A stretch of DNA of 64,000 nt from Maea johnstoni (Eukaryota > Annelida > Polychaeta > Spionida > Magelonidae): the NCBI GenBank assembly GCA_963942565.1, contig OZ012690.1, forward strand, positions 21,776,791-21,840,790. The letters run 5' to 3'. Under the pieces are notes generated by a model. That model did no database searches. It had not been told where the DNA came from and saw nothing but the letters and a program-made list of their open reading frames with translations. This document shows positions 1 through 12,588 of this stretch, in pieces (positions within the stretch are counted from its first letter, which is position 1; each line of letters starts with the position of its first letter). The translations under genes and the position numbers were made by a program.

Positions 1-1925
<1,925 letters not shown>

Positions 1926-1970
1926 TAACATATATATATAACAAAATAGAGACAAAGTGACGTAACCTAC

Positions 1971-2502
1971 CTTGTGTTGTCCACACCTCCCGTTTCTGCT
2001 CGCCGACAGGGGTCGCGCCAGATCGTTTTAGGTCGGTCTCACTAGGGGTCCTGTTTTGCGGTGCAAGGGGTGCTTTTCTCGTGGGTATGGAGCTACTCTC
2101 GGGTATCTGCAGCTGGGCACGGTCCTTGGTGCCGAAGGTGACAGGTGTATTAGGAGAATGGGGCCGGTCTTCGTAGTTTGAGTTGCGACTTCTCTCAAGT
2201 TCCCTCAAGCACTCCCATAAATCTTGGTTCACTTCTTTTTTCGTATTGGTATTACAGGCACTGCCCCCCTCCGTATCCCCCATGGTAGAGGGGTAGACGA
2301 CATTGTGTTCCGGGGGTGAACCAACTACCTCACCGAATACATTATGATTATCACTAATAGGCGTGAGCGTGCCCAGGGTCTCCGACGCAGAGGGTTGGGT
2401 TTCGAAGCGTGGGGTTAAATTGATGTAGAAGTAGTGCGGAGGGGTAGAGGGGGTTGTCTCGTCTTCGATGGGGGGAGCCGACGCCATTTTGAATGCTGCC
2501 AT
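1971..2502 (-). CDS. Candidate first coding exon of an unknown minus-strand gene
   Basis: An open frame of about 177 codons whose base composition is much richer in G+C than its surroundings. It starts at ATG 2502 (or at 2487, in the good context AAAATGGCG) and ends at a splice-donor match, CAAG|GTAGGT, at 1971/1970, leaving phase 1. The predicted peptide is rich in Pro, Ser and Thr, with an acidic start (PPIEDETTPSTPP) and a short helical piece around LWECLRELERS. I recognise no domain. The same frame stays open upstream to about 2586, so an upstream exon is possible. Later exons would lie to the left, and I found none in 1-1970, which is repeat DNA. It could also be a captured piece of a mobile element. 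Confidence 0.45.
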
Positions 2503-2747
2503 GTGTCCAATGAGACCCCCTTCCAACTGTGGCAATCTCGCACACTCACAATCCTGAGCGACCACCAAGGAATCACCGAAGATCACCTCTCGATTAAATC
2601 AATCCAACCTCACCGCAACTCTCTGTGAGTGAAAGTGAAGACAGGCAAATAGGGTTCATCACATCCAGCCCGCTTGGCTTGTCCCCCGCCAGAATATTGC
2701 GTAGCCTAGAATTTGGCCGATTTATGCGACTGGTCACATCCGGGCCA

Positions 2748-2980
2748 AGGCCTAAAAAAAAGTTGTTTGTTTCCTGTAACCCTATCTAACAAGTTTTTAT
2801 TCAAAAAAAATGCCTACCCTAAAGCTTTTTCTGCCCTCCCAACTCCCAATCAACGTAAAACATGCATAAAACACACATTTTTGACCAAAACAAATCATGC
2901 AAAATATTTTTTTACCGACCTACCTACCATATTTTATTTTGGATCGTTACAGGAAACAAACAATTTATCTTTTTAGGCCT
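2748..2980. mobile_element. AGGCCT-ended MITE, copy 1
   Basis: 233 bp. The left end is AGGCCTAAAAAAAGTTG and continues into TGTTTCCTGTAAC. The right end is the inverse, GTTACAGGAAACAAAC...TTTTTAGGCCT. It shares its interior (TTTTATGCATGTTTTACG on the opposite strand, GGGTAGG phrases) with copies at 22463, 46209, 57276 and 58866. No coding capacity. I could not fix the target duplication. Confidence 0.85.
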
Positions 2981-3109
2981 AATATAGCATATGTAATTGT
3001 ATGATAGTTAGTAAATGGCTGAGTTAATACTAGTGGGAGATTTATAAGGGTATGTCTAACCTCACGTCAGGGTATTAAGCAATGCTCAAAATAAACACAC
3101 TATGAATGC

Positions 3110-4185
<1,076 letters not shown>

Positions 4186-5299
4186 CAGCCCCCGACTTGC
4201 TCTGAATCGTCCTCGATTCTTAAATTTCAAAAATTTCCAAGAAAGGGAACTCTAAACGTAACTCGAACGTTAAACAAACAATTCTCTCGAACAAGTTCTA
4301 AACTCGTCTGTTATGAACAGACTAACCCAGTGACACACAGGTCACTAAACACAGTATAGGAATACTAACTTCTAATGTACACAACTCCCGAGAGTGGACA
4401 AGTCCTGGACTTCCGGTCCAACTCTCCCAATTATCGCTCACTTTGTTTACTTTCAATATCGCTCAGCGACATACTCTTAACTCTCGAAATCTACATGACA
4501 ACAAACTCTGCACTGGAGCGGAATACTTAAAAAGAACTACTATGACTACTAATTAAAATAACGCACCTCTTATACCTAAACGTTAAACGTTAATCCTTAA
4601 AATACTCGACTTATATAAAATCTTGGACTAGAAAAATAGCACTCTGAGTTAACTCTAAGAACAATAAAAACATTGATAAAACATGGCAAGATAAAAACAA
4701 TCAAAATCATGCAATACAGTGGTTTACTCACGTTACGGCTACCAGCTGTTGTGTCGCTAAGGTCTCAAAATTGTTCGCTTATTTTAAGTTCACTAAAAAT
4801 GTGAACGACTCCGACACACCAGCATAGTCCAAAATCTCTCAAGTGTCACTTCGTTAAAACTTCTCCTTGGTCGCCGATTTCTTCCTGGGACGTCATGGAT
4901 GGTACACAGGTCCGGTAGTTCGTAGAGTAGTCAATAATAATCCAATAATTAGGCACAAAAATCGTCGTGACTTGTTAATCCGTCGCCACAGACGATGGAC
5001 GTAGTAAGTTGGCACTTCGGGTAATTATCCATGGAAGAGACACAAATCCTCGTGACTGGGTAATCCAGCGCCACAGGGGATGGACGGAAATAGGTTGTAT
5101 CAGGAATAGCAGGCAGGTCGAAGGTTCGACCGCTGCTGCTGGGTACTCCAGCGCCAGGAAGTAAAAGTAGACGTCTCATGATGATCACAATAAAAATAAT
5201 AAATAAATAAATAATGGTTCGCTCAGGCGTAAGATAAATTGGTTCGCTTAATGCGTGAGATCGAGGTTGTCTGTTCTTTCTTGCCCCAAGTTTCTTCAC
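4186..5299 (-). other. 3' untranslated part of the LTR element
   Basis: About 1.1 kb between the third ORF and the 3' LTR, without a convincing frame. At about 5215-5262 it holds two copies of the element-specific phrase TTCGCTCAGGCGTAAG / TTCGCTTAATGCGTGAG that recurs at 7385-7410 and in gag (13989-14070). Confidence 0.7.
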
Positions 5300-7318
5300 T
5301 TAAGCATCCGAGTCGGGCATGGGTTCCGAGTCGGAGAAGGGGTCCGAATCGGAGATAAGGATGATCCCGTCAGCCGCATCCCGGTCTGCCATCTGCTGTC
5401 GTCGCATCCCCTCCAGCACCCCCCGATCAAAGGCCTTCCTCTCGAGGTCCATTCGGATTTCATCGATGCGCGCCTTGGTGAATTTCTCCAGGTATGTCAT
5501 CAGTTCATCAGGGCTGGTTCTCACGGTGAGGCTCAACACGTTGGCATCGAAGGTGAGACGACGAGACTGCTCGACAACTTGTCCTCGCTGGACTGCTCTG
5601 ATGTCGTAGGCTACCGCCAGGGTTCGCCTCACTTCAACTTGGTCTGTTTCTCGGTCTTCTACTGGTGGGAATCGGGCCATGGTCGTTTCACTCCCCACCA
5701 TCGTTCGCGGTCTCGAAGTTCGGCCTCCGCTCAGTTCGTCCCACTGTAGTTTTAGGTCTTCCAGGCTTGTCGTCAGGGCGTCTATTTCTTCCTGCTTTCC
5801 GGCTGACTGCTCCTGGACAAGTCGGATTTCATTCTCCGCCGCCGTCAGCTGCCGATCTCGACGTTCTATCTGGTGCTGCATATGGTCGATCTCTAATCGG
5901 CAACTCTGCACCAGTTCTTGCGCTTCTTTGGCCTCTAGTCGGATCTCCGTCACCTGCTTCTGTAGGGTCAGCCTCTCTTGGTCTTGGCAGTGGGCAGCCT
6001 GCATGGCTACCTTCGTGGCTTCTTTGTTGGTGTGTTTCTCTAACCGGAGATCTTCTAGCGCCGTCTCGCAACACTCTCTGTAGTTCTCAGCATCCTGTTC
6101 TGCTGCCTTCAAACGAACGTCAAGCTGTCTCTTGACTTCTTCAGCTTCTTCCATGCTGAGCAGGGTTTCGGCCAGCATCTTTTCGGTGATCTCTTTCTTT
6201 CTCTTGTAGTTCTCTGTTGCCTTCGCTGTCTCGGCGCCAGCCCACTCTGCCATTTCCTGTCGGATGCTGGTCACTTTCCGGCGTAGCTGCTGGATGGTTC
6301 GCCCATCGTCTCGTCGACTCGCCACGGCCCTCTGCTCGGACTGGTGGGCTAGCAGGAGCGAGTCTTTCTGGGCTCGACACCTGTCGCTCAGCTCTCTGTA
6401 CTGCCGCTCTAACTTGGTCTCGTGTAGCGTCATCAGGTCGATCTTCTGCTCCATCTCGGCTTTCGTCTTCAGCGATACCTTGTGGCTTTCTTCGAGGGCA
6501 CTGTATTTTTCCCTCCAGAGGTCCTCTACATCTTGCATGGACTGTAAAAGTTCTGCTTCGACGCTCTGGATTCGCTGTGCCAGCTCGTCCCGCTCTGCCT
6601 CGGCCTTCCTCGCCCTGTCTGTATTAGCTTCATACCGCACGTGAGCCGGTTGCACTCCACGGGGATGGTCGTCTCGAGGGTAGCCTCCCGCTGCTCCGGG
6701 CTCGCTACCTTGGTGCCAGTTATCGCCTCCCCCATAGCTGCGCCTGTCGGTATCTCGCCTGCTTTCTTCTCGGGAGTTTCTGCGGGTGCGAGGTGGTGAG
6801 GGTGTCCTCGTTCGCTTCCTTGGTGGTGGGGTCTCGCCTTCCCATCTTCTCGCCTCCATGCGATACATCGCACTCGCCGAAGTAGGCCGCACCATCGGAT
6901 CGAACGGCGTCGCTCCCCTCTCTGTTTGCTGGTATCTCTCCTCGTCGATCTCAAGACGTCGGGCAGGGAAATCCGGGTCGTCGACGGCGCTAAACGGGTG
7001 CTCCGATGGGTAGAATGGAGCCCCAGGCACGATGTGTCCGTCTTCGACTGCATAATACCCCTTCTTCCACTTGACTTGTATGCACTCGAGTTCTTCGGCA
7101 TGATGTTTCATGTAGTGCATCTTCATCTCGGTAAAGTTGCAGTCTACGTAGGTGCACCGTCCGCCATGTCCCGTTCCCTTGTAGCTCAGGCACCTCCACG
7201 CGTGTATTCCCCTTCCATCGTGCAAGTCTAGGTTGTGTCGGCCCATATCTCGAAAATTCCTCTTGCAGATGCCGCAGTATCCCTCTTCTCGAAGCGAGTG
7301 TGTCGGCTGCATGCTCAT
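5300..7318 (-). CDS. LTR-element third ORF: two C2H2 fingers plus long coiled coil
   Basis: 672 codons starting at ATG 7318, after pol and ahead of the 3' LTR. The N-terminus shows two zinc-finger-like motifs: Cys15-x2-Cys18...His28-x4-His33, and Cys55-x4-Cys60...His68-x3-His72. Then comes a charged Arg/Ser/Pro segment (about 140-220), and from about 225 to 545 a long Glu/Lys/Gln/Leu-rich region with heptad-like spacing, typical of a coiled coil. The tail is acidic and Ser/Asp-rich. There is no signal peptide or hydrophobic membrane segment, so it does not look like an envelope protein. Function is unknown; nucleic-acid binding and self-association are inferences. In relatives with a third ORF, expression by splicing is known, but no signal is proven here. 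Confidence 0.75.
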   Translation of the reverse strand: MSMQPTHSLREEGYCGICKRNFRDMGRHNLDLHDGRGIHAWRCLSYKGTGHGGRCTYVDCNFTEMKMHYMKHHAEELECIQVKWKKGYYAVEDGHIVPGAPFYPSEHPFSAVDDPDFPARRLEIDEERYQQTERGATPFDPMVRPTSASAMYRMEARRWEGETPPPRKRTRTPSPPRTRRNSREESRRDTDRRSYGGGDNWHQGSEPGAAGGYPRDDHPRGVQPAHVRYEANTDRARKAEAERDELAQRIQSVEAELLQSMQDVEDLWREKYSALEESHKVSLKTKAEMEQKIDLMTLHETKLERQYRELSDRCRAQKDSLLLAHQSEQRAVASRRDDGRTIQQLRRKVTSIRQEMAEWAGAETAKATENYKRKKEITEKMLAETLLSMEEAEEVKRQLDVRLKAAEQDAENYRECCETALEDLRLEKHTNKEATKVAMQAAHCQDQERLTLQKQVTEIRLEAKEAQELVQSCRLEIDHMQHQIERRDRQLTAAENEIRLVQEQSAGKQEEIDALTTSLEDLKLQWDELSGGRTSRPRTMVGSETTMARFPPVEDRETDQVEVRRTLAVAYDIRAVQRGQVVEQSRRLTFDANVLSLTVRTSPDELMTYLEKFTKARIDEIRMDLERKAFDRGVLEGMRRQQMADRDAADGIILISDSDPFSDSEPMPDSDA

Positions 7319-8755
7319 GTTGCTTTCTTTTGTATCGGATGACTTGTTGACAATGGGATTAGCGGCGATTAATTCGTGATCTGTTTGGTTCGCTCAGGCG
7401 TGAGATAAAGAATGGCGTCTTTCCGCTAACTGGGTCAATCTGGTGATGCGGTTCCGGGGGTGTGGCACCCCTTGGAGACATCTGATTGGTTCTCAGGTGA
7501 CCTCTGCGACACTTGTTGTTTCTCGGACTCTTTCGCCGCCGCCATCCTCCACCATCACCGCCGAAATATCTCAAGTCTCCCCGTTCTCCAGCCTCCACGT
7601 TCCCGCATTCTATTCAGTTACTGCTTGACTGCTTGCCATCAGCTCGGTTGGTTTCTATTTCGCCGCGCGGAGATTATTTCTGTACTTTCGCCCACGGCAA
7701 ATTCCTCGCTTCGCCAACTAGGTCAAACTCAGCCACTGCCGTGACGTCATGCGGGGACTCCCTCTCACGTGCGGGGAAACCCCTTGGTCTCCAGATGGGA
7801 CTTCTCACTCGACTCGCCAACACTCGACGCAGCAACAGGCACAGTTCGCCGCCCTCCACAGTCTCCATTCTCCTGCAGTTTCTAACGCCAGAGCGAATCT
7901 TCTTCTCTTCTCCAGCAACTTTCCAACGCCAGAGCGAATCTTCTCTTCTCCAGCAACTTTCCAACGCCAGAGCGAATCTTCTTCTCTTCTCCAGCAACTT
8001 TCCAACGCCAGAGCGAATCTTCTTCTCTTCTCCAGCAACTTTCCAACGCCAGAGCGAATCTTCTTCTCTTCTCCAGCAACTTTCTAACGCCAGAGCGATT
8101 CTTCTTCTCTTCTCCAGCGATTTCCTACGCCAGAGCGATTCTTCTTCTCTTCAGTTTTCACACTTCAGAAATTTCTTTTGTCTTCACTGTTCTTGGTGGT
8201 CTGGATGATGCCTTCACCCTACTCCCCCTCTTCTTTTACGCTACAATCTCCTGATTGTTCTGGGATTTTTCTTCCGGATGCCTTCCTTTCTCGTTTCCAT
8301 GGCAACCATTTCTCCCCCAGGTGTCATCATAAGGACTTTCGGTCGGACATTTTCTCTCCATCGCCTCTTCCTGCTGGTACTCAGGTGGCTGGTCACTTCC
8401 CCAAGTGGTCGAAATCACCATTCTTGAACGAAAAGACATCTAGGGGGTGTGTACACAATTTCGGATTTGGTAATTTACTTGGCGTCCTTCTCACTCTTCG
8501 GAATGACTCCTCCTCCAGCTAGACGAATATTCTTCAGTCCTCACGGTGCATTAGCTTTTGAGTTGATGTCAGCATGATCCAGGGTTGTAGGAGTTATCCT
8601 TGTTGCTGGCTAGTCTTGCCATTTCCCCTGCTACCAGCCGGCACAGCATATACACGCGTATTTCGTAGCTCGAACTTCAGTGTCTTGTCTTTCTCTATCC
8701 TTCACACTTCCATACGATCTCTCTCTGCCTTAGACCACCTGGTTTTCTTCACTCT
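7319..8755 (-). other. Spacer between pol and the third ORF
   Basis: 1.4 kb without a convincing gene. It contains a seven-copy tandem array (about 7880-8165) and one copy of the TTCGCTCAGGCGTGAG phrase at 7385-7400. Pyrimidine-rich on the plus strand. An unusually long spacer for a compact retroelement. Confidence 0.7.
7880..8165. repeat. 41-bp tandem array inside the LTR element
   Basis: Seven copies of a unit containing AACGCCAGAGCGAATC followed by a TTCTTCTCTTCTCCAGCA tail. The unit phrase starts at 7884, 7925, 7963, 8004, 8045, 8086 and about 8126, a period of 41 bp with one 38-bp unit. Read on the minus strand each unit contains TTCGCTCTGGCGTT, close to the TTCGCTCAGGCGT phrase found elsewhere in the element in the other orientation. 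Confidence 0.9.
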
Positions 8756-11700
8756 CTATTCACACCCATAGCGCTGCGGAGCTCTTCTTTCTCTCCGCCC
8801 CGAGGTTCTCTGGGAATTTTCTTTCTCTGGTCTCACGTCGGGTTGGTCATCACCACTTTCGGAGTCTACCGATGTCGGAATCTCGTGTTCTCTCGGCTCA
8901 TCCTCAGCTCCATCGGTGCTAGACCAATCCCCGGGCTTGACAAAGGTTATCAGCCTCTCTCCATTGACCACTGTTCTCTTTCCTTTCTTGTCTTCTATTC
9001 GGTACGTCACGTCGGCCATCACGTCGATCACGGTATAGGGTCCCTTGCACTTGTGTTCAAACTTGGCAGCTCTACCCTGTCTTCTAACCTTGGTGATCAG
9101 CCAGACTAAGTCTCCCACGTCTCTCCGGTGGCCCATTGCCCCCCGATCATGTTGCAGTTTCTGTCGTCGCATTGCTTGACCGGTGACTTCTCTGGCCCGT
9201 CGGTGAACTTTAGCCAATTTCTCTCGGAGGTCCCAAGTGTGCTCCAGCTCGTCCTGCTCCACCAGGCTGGTGGGCAACTCGGACATGGTGAGTGCCAAGG
9301 GGACGGTCATCTCTCTTCCAAACAGCATCATGTGTGGTGTCTGTTGAGTGGTCTCATGCACACTGGATCGGTAAGCCATCAGGGTGAGGGGTAAGATTTT
9401 ATCCCAGTTGTCGTGTTCTTCTCCTATCAGGCTTCTGATCATGGCCCCCATCGTACGGTTGAACCTCTCCACCATTCCATTTCCCTGAGGGTGATAGGCA
9501 GTAGTTCTTGTCTTGCGTATTCCCAGTAATCTGCACACCTCCTGGAACAGCGTACTTTCGAAGTTTCTTCCCTGATCGCTGTGGATGGAGACAGGGGTAC
9601 CATATCTGCTGACGAAGTCATTCACCAGGGCCTCGGCTACCGTCTCGGCTGTCTCGTCCGGCAAGGCATAGGCTTCTACCCACTTGGTAAAATAACAAGT
9701 GATGACTAGGATCTTCGAGTTCCCTCTGGCTGTCTCAGGCAGCGGTCCATACATGTCTATGGCGATTCTCTCAAAGGGCGTCCCCGATCTCACAATGGTC
9801 ATAGGATTCTTCCTGGTCCTGCCTCCCGGTCCCTTGGCTCTGACGCAGACCCCGCACTGGGCCAGCCAACTCCTGACGTCAGCTCGCATGTCATACCAGA
9901 AGTACTTCTCATGTAGACGTGCCACGGTTCGCTTCACTCCCAGATGAGCTGTCCACCTCTCACCGTGGGCTTGCTGTAGGAACTCTTTCCGCTTGCTCCT
10001 TGGAACCAGCACTTGAGTGTGAACTTTCGCTCCGTCGGAACTCTCCCACTTTCTGTAGATGACACCTTCTCTCATCTTCAGGCGTTGCCATTCTCCCCAG
10101 TAGGACTTGGTGGCCAAGCTGTGTTCGGATATCTCATTCCATCTGGGTCTCTCTTCCCCCCTGGCCAGCCTAGTCCAGATTGGCGCGATGTCGGGGTCTT
10201 CTTTCTGTAATTCTCTCCACTCAGCATTCGTCCACAGCGGCTGTATAGTGACCGCTGCCACCCTGTGGTTTTCCTCTGGACGAAGGCAGGTGATGTTCCC
10301 TTCCACCTCTTCAGGCGATTCACTCTCTGTACTCTTGATTTCGGGGTCGCCACTGTCGGAGCTTCTCCCCCTCTCTGGTTGTTCGTTTGGCCGTCTGCTC
10401 AAGCCGTCGGCGTTACCGTGACTCCTGCCAGCTCTGTGCACAATTTCCTTGTTGAACTCTGCCAGGGTATTCTGCCACCTGGCCCACATTCCCGTGGCGT
10501 CTTTGAAGGTTTGCAACCACCTCAAGGCGGCGTGATCTGTGCGTAGCTTGAACTTTCTTCCTATCAGGTAGTGCCGGAAATACTTGCAGTAGAAGACCAC
10601 CGCCAACAGCTCTCTCTTTGTCACGCTGTAGTTCCTCTCCGACTTGCTCAGCCCCCGACTTGCATATGCTATGGGTCTCTCTACGCCGTCTTGCACCTGC
10701 GACAATACCGCCCCGATTCCTGTGGCACTGGCGTCGGTATCTAAGATGAAGTCTTCCTCACTGCTAGGGTAGGCTAGGATGGGGGCCTCCACCAATTTCT
10801 TCCGCAGTGTCTCGAAGGCAACCTGGCATTGGGTGGTCCACAAGAAGGGTCTGTTCTTCTCCGTCAGCCTATGCAGGGGACGGGCAATTGTCCCGAAATT
10901 CTGTACAAACCTCCTGTAGTACGATGCAGTCCCCAGGAAGCTGCGTACCTCTGTCTGCGTGGTGGGCACTGGCCACTCTCTCACGGTCTCGATCTTCTCA
11001 GGGTCCGTCATGACTCCCTCCTCCGTCACCACGTGCCCCAGGTAGTGTACTCTCTTCTGGAATGAGCGACACTTGCTGGGCTTGAGCTTCATTCCCGCCT
11101 GTCCTATTCTGCTCAGGATCGCATCCAGGCGGTCCAGGGTCTGCTGCTCTGTTTTCCCGAAGATGATGACGTCATCCAGGTAGATGAGGCAGGTTTCCCA
11201 CTGTAATCCCGACAGCACTGTTTCCATAAGCCGCTCGAAAGTACCGGGTGCTGTACTCAAGCCAAAGGGCATGACCTTCCAGGAATACAACCCCCCGCTG
11301 GTTATAAACGCGGACTTCTCTTGTGCACTCTTGGACATTCCCACCTGCCAGTAGCCGCTGGCCAGGTCAAGGGTACAAAACCACTTGCTTCCTCCCAAGG
11401 CATCTAGTGAATCATCGATTCTGGGTAAGGGGTAGGCGTCCTGGATGGTGTGGCTGTTCAGACGTCGGTAGTCTACGCACAGACGGGTCGTGTTGTCTTT
11501 CTTTTTCACCATCACCACTGGTGCCGCCCACGGGCTCGCCGACGGCTCTATCAGGTCCCTCTTCAGCAGGTCGTCCACTATTTCCTTGGCTTCTGTCTGT
11601 TTCCAAAACGGGAACCTTCTGGCCGGCTGCCGCAGTGGTCGCAGGTCTGGGGGTGTCCTGATCTCATGCTGGACCAAATGTGTCCGCCCCAGGTCGTCTG

Positions 11701-12535
11701 GCCCACTAGCAAAAGCATTCTGGTGTTTGGTCAGCAGCTCCGCCAGTTTCTTCTTCCCTTCCGACGACAGGTTTTCACTTCCATCTTTACACAATGGCCG
11801 CAGGAAGTCAGGCATCTTTTCTGTACATCTTTTCTCCTCTGGTTCTTTCTTGGTCTCCACGGGGACAGGTGGCTCTCCGGCCACCGGGGTCACTACTCCT
11901 GCTGGCGTGCCCTTGTAGATCGTGATAGGTTCGCTGGTGGTATTGAGGAGTCGGATGGGTATATAATCTTTGCCCACATCCACCAGTGCTTTCCCCACCA
12001 TGACGCCCCTCTGTCCCATCTTCCCCTCCGAACTAGGTTCCACCAATCCTGATCCTCTCACTTTCTCCAATTCTTTCGTGCGGCCGCAGATATACCCCGT
12101 GGTCAGGATTTCCTTTCGGGGGGGTATCACCACTGTTCTGTCCGCCAGCACCTTGCAACACTTCGACAGCCCTGATATTCTCTGGCTGATGTAGGGGACT
12201 GTTTTTCCTCCCTCGAACTCGACTTGTTGAGTATGATGGTTCACCATGATTCCGCCCGCTCTCTGTAGTCCTATACCTAACACGACGTCATCGGCTATCT
12301 CGTCAATCATGAAGTGTCCTACCAATATCGTTCCACACAAATCCACTTCTAGTTCCACTTCTCCCCGAACTGTCACTGGTGATTTGTCGATGGAGACTAG
12401 CCTCTCTCTGCACTCTCTCAGGGCTAGGTCGTTTCTATTCGGATGGTTCAGGTAGACCTCGGGCGAGATAATCGACTTCGTGGCGCCGGTATCCAACAAG
12501 CATTCGTACTCTTTTCCTCCTATCTTTCCAATCAT
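8756..12535 (-). CDS. pol: LTR-element pol: protease, RT, RNase H, integrase
   Basis: 1,259 codons from the first ATG. Domains in order: aspartic protease (LLDTGATKSI, residues about 13-22); reverse transcriptase with the catalytic YLDDVIIF motif (about 455); RNase H (DTDASATGIGAVLSQ, about 600); integrase with an HHCC-type zinc region, then the core with DMYGPLPE, HSDQGRNFE and the later Glu; and a C-terminal GPY/F-like module (GPYTVID). The order places it in Ty3/gypsy (Metaviridae). The C-terminus is basic and charged, without a chromodomain. It follows gag closely in a separate frame; the family often uses frameshifting or read-through between them. Confidence 0.95.
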   Translation of the reverse strand: MIGKIGGKEYECLLDTGATKSIISPEVYLNHPNRNDLALRECRERLVSIDKSPVTVRGEVELEVDLCGTILVGHFMIDEIADDVVLGIGLQRAGGIMVNHHTQQVEFEGGKTVPYISQRISGLSKCCKVLADRTVVIPPRKEILTTGYICGRTKELEKVRGSGLVEPSSEGKMGQRGVMVGKALVDVGKDYIPIRLLNTTSEPITIYKGTPAGVVTPVAGEPPVPVETKKEPEEKRCTEKMPDFLRPLCKDGSENLSSEGKKKLAELLTKHQNAFASGPDDLGRTHLVQHEIRTPPDLRPLRQPARRFPFWKQTEAKEIVDDLLKRDLIEPSASPWAAPVVMVKKKDNTTRLCVDYRRLNSHTIQDAYPLPRIDDSLDALGGSKWFCTLDLASGYWQVGMSKSAQEKSAFITSGGLYSWKVMPFGLSTAPGTFERLMETVLSGLQWETCLIYLDDVIIFGKTEQQTLDRLDAILSRIGQAGMKLKPSKCRSFQKRVHYLGHVVTEEGVMTDPEKIETVREWPVPTTQTEVRSFLGTASYYRRFVQNFGTIARPLHRLTEKNRPFLWTTQCQVAFETLRKKLVEAPILAYPSSEEDFILDTDASATGIGAVLSQVQDGVERPIAYASRGLSKSERNYSVTKRELLAVVFYCKYFRHYLIGRKFKLRTDHAALRWLQTFKDATGMWARWQNTLAEFNKEIVHRAGRSHGNADGLSRRPNEQPERGRSSDSGDPEIKSTESESPEEVEGNITCLRPEENHRVAAVTIQPLWTNAEWRELQKEDPDIAPIWTRLARGEERPRWNEISEHSLATKSYWGEWQRLKMREGVIYRKWESSDGAKVHTQVLVPRSKRKEFLQQAHGERWTAHLGVKRTVARLHEKYFWYDMRADVRSWLAQCGVCVRAKGPGGRTRKNPMTIVRSGTPFERIAIDMYGPLPETARGNSKILVITCYFTKWVEAYALPDETAETVAEALVNDFVSRYGTPVSIHSDQGRNFESTLFQEVCRLLGIRKTRTTAYHPQGNGMVERFNRTMGAMIRSLIGEEHDNWDKILPLTLMAYRSSVHETTQQTPHMMLFGREMTVPLALTMSELPTSLVEQDELEHTWDLREKLAKVHRRAREVTGQAMRRQKLQHDRGAMGHRRDVGDLVWLITKVRRQGRAAKFEHKCKGPYTVIDVMADVTYRIEDKKGKRTVVNGERLITFVKPGDWSSTDGAEDEPREHEIPTSVDSESGDDQPDVRPEKENSQRTSGRRERRAPQRYGCE

Positions 12536-12588
12536 GTAGGGGCTCCCCTCATCTTCCCCGTCGAAGTGTATTTTCTTGGGCGTCTGTT

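Noticed and set aside
2503-2586. Extension of the unknown exon to 2586
   Set aside because: The frame is open there but would begin at GTG; the first ATG is at 2502.
5255-6644. Long plus-strand Arg/Ser/Pro-rich frames opposite the third ORF of the LTR element, and similar shadows over gag and pol
   Set aside because: Antisense shadows of G+C-rich coding DNA; the minus-strand frames carry the domains.
7880-8165. CRISPR-like array of regular units
   Set aside because: Units are continuous tandem repeats with no unique spacers, inside a eukaryotic LTR element.
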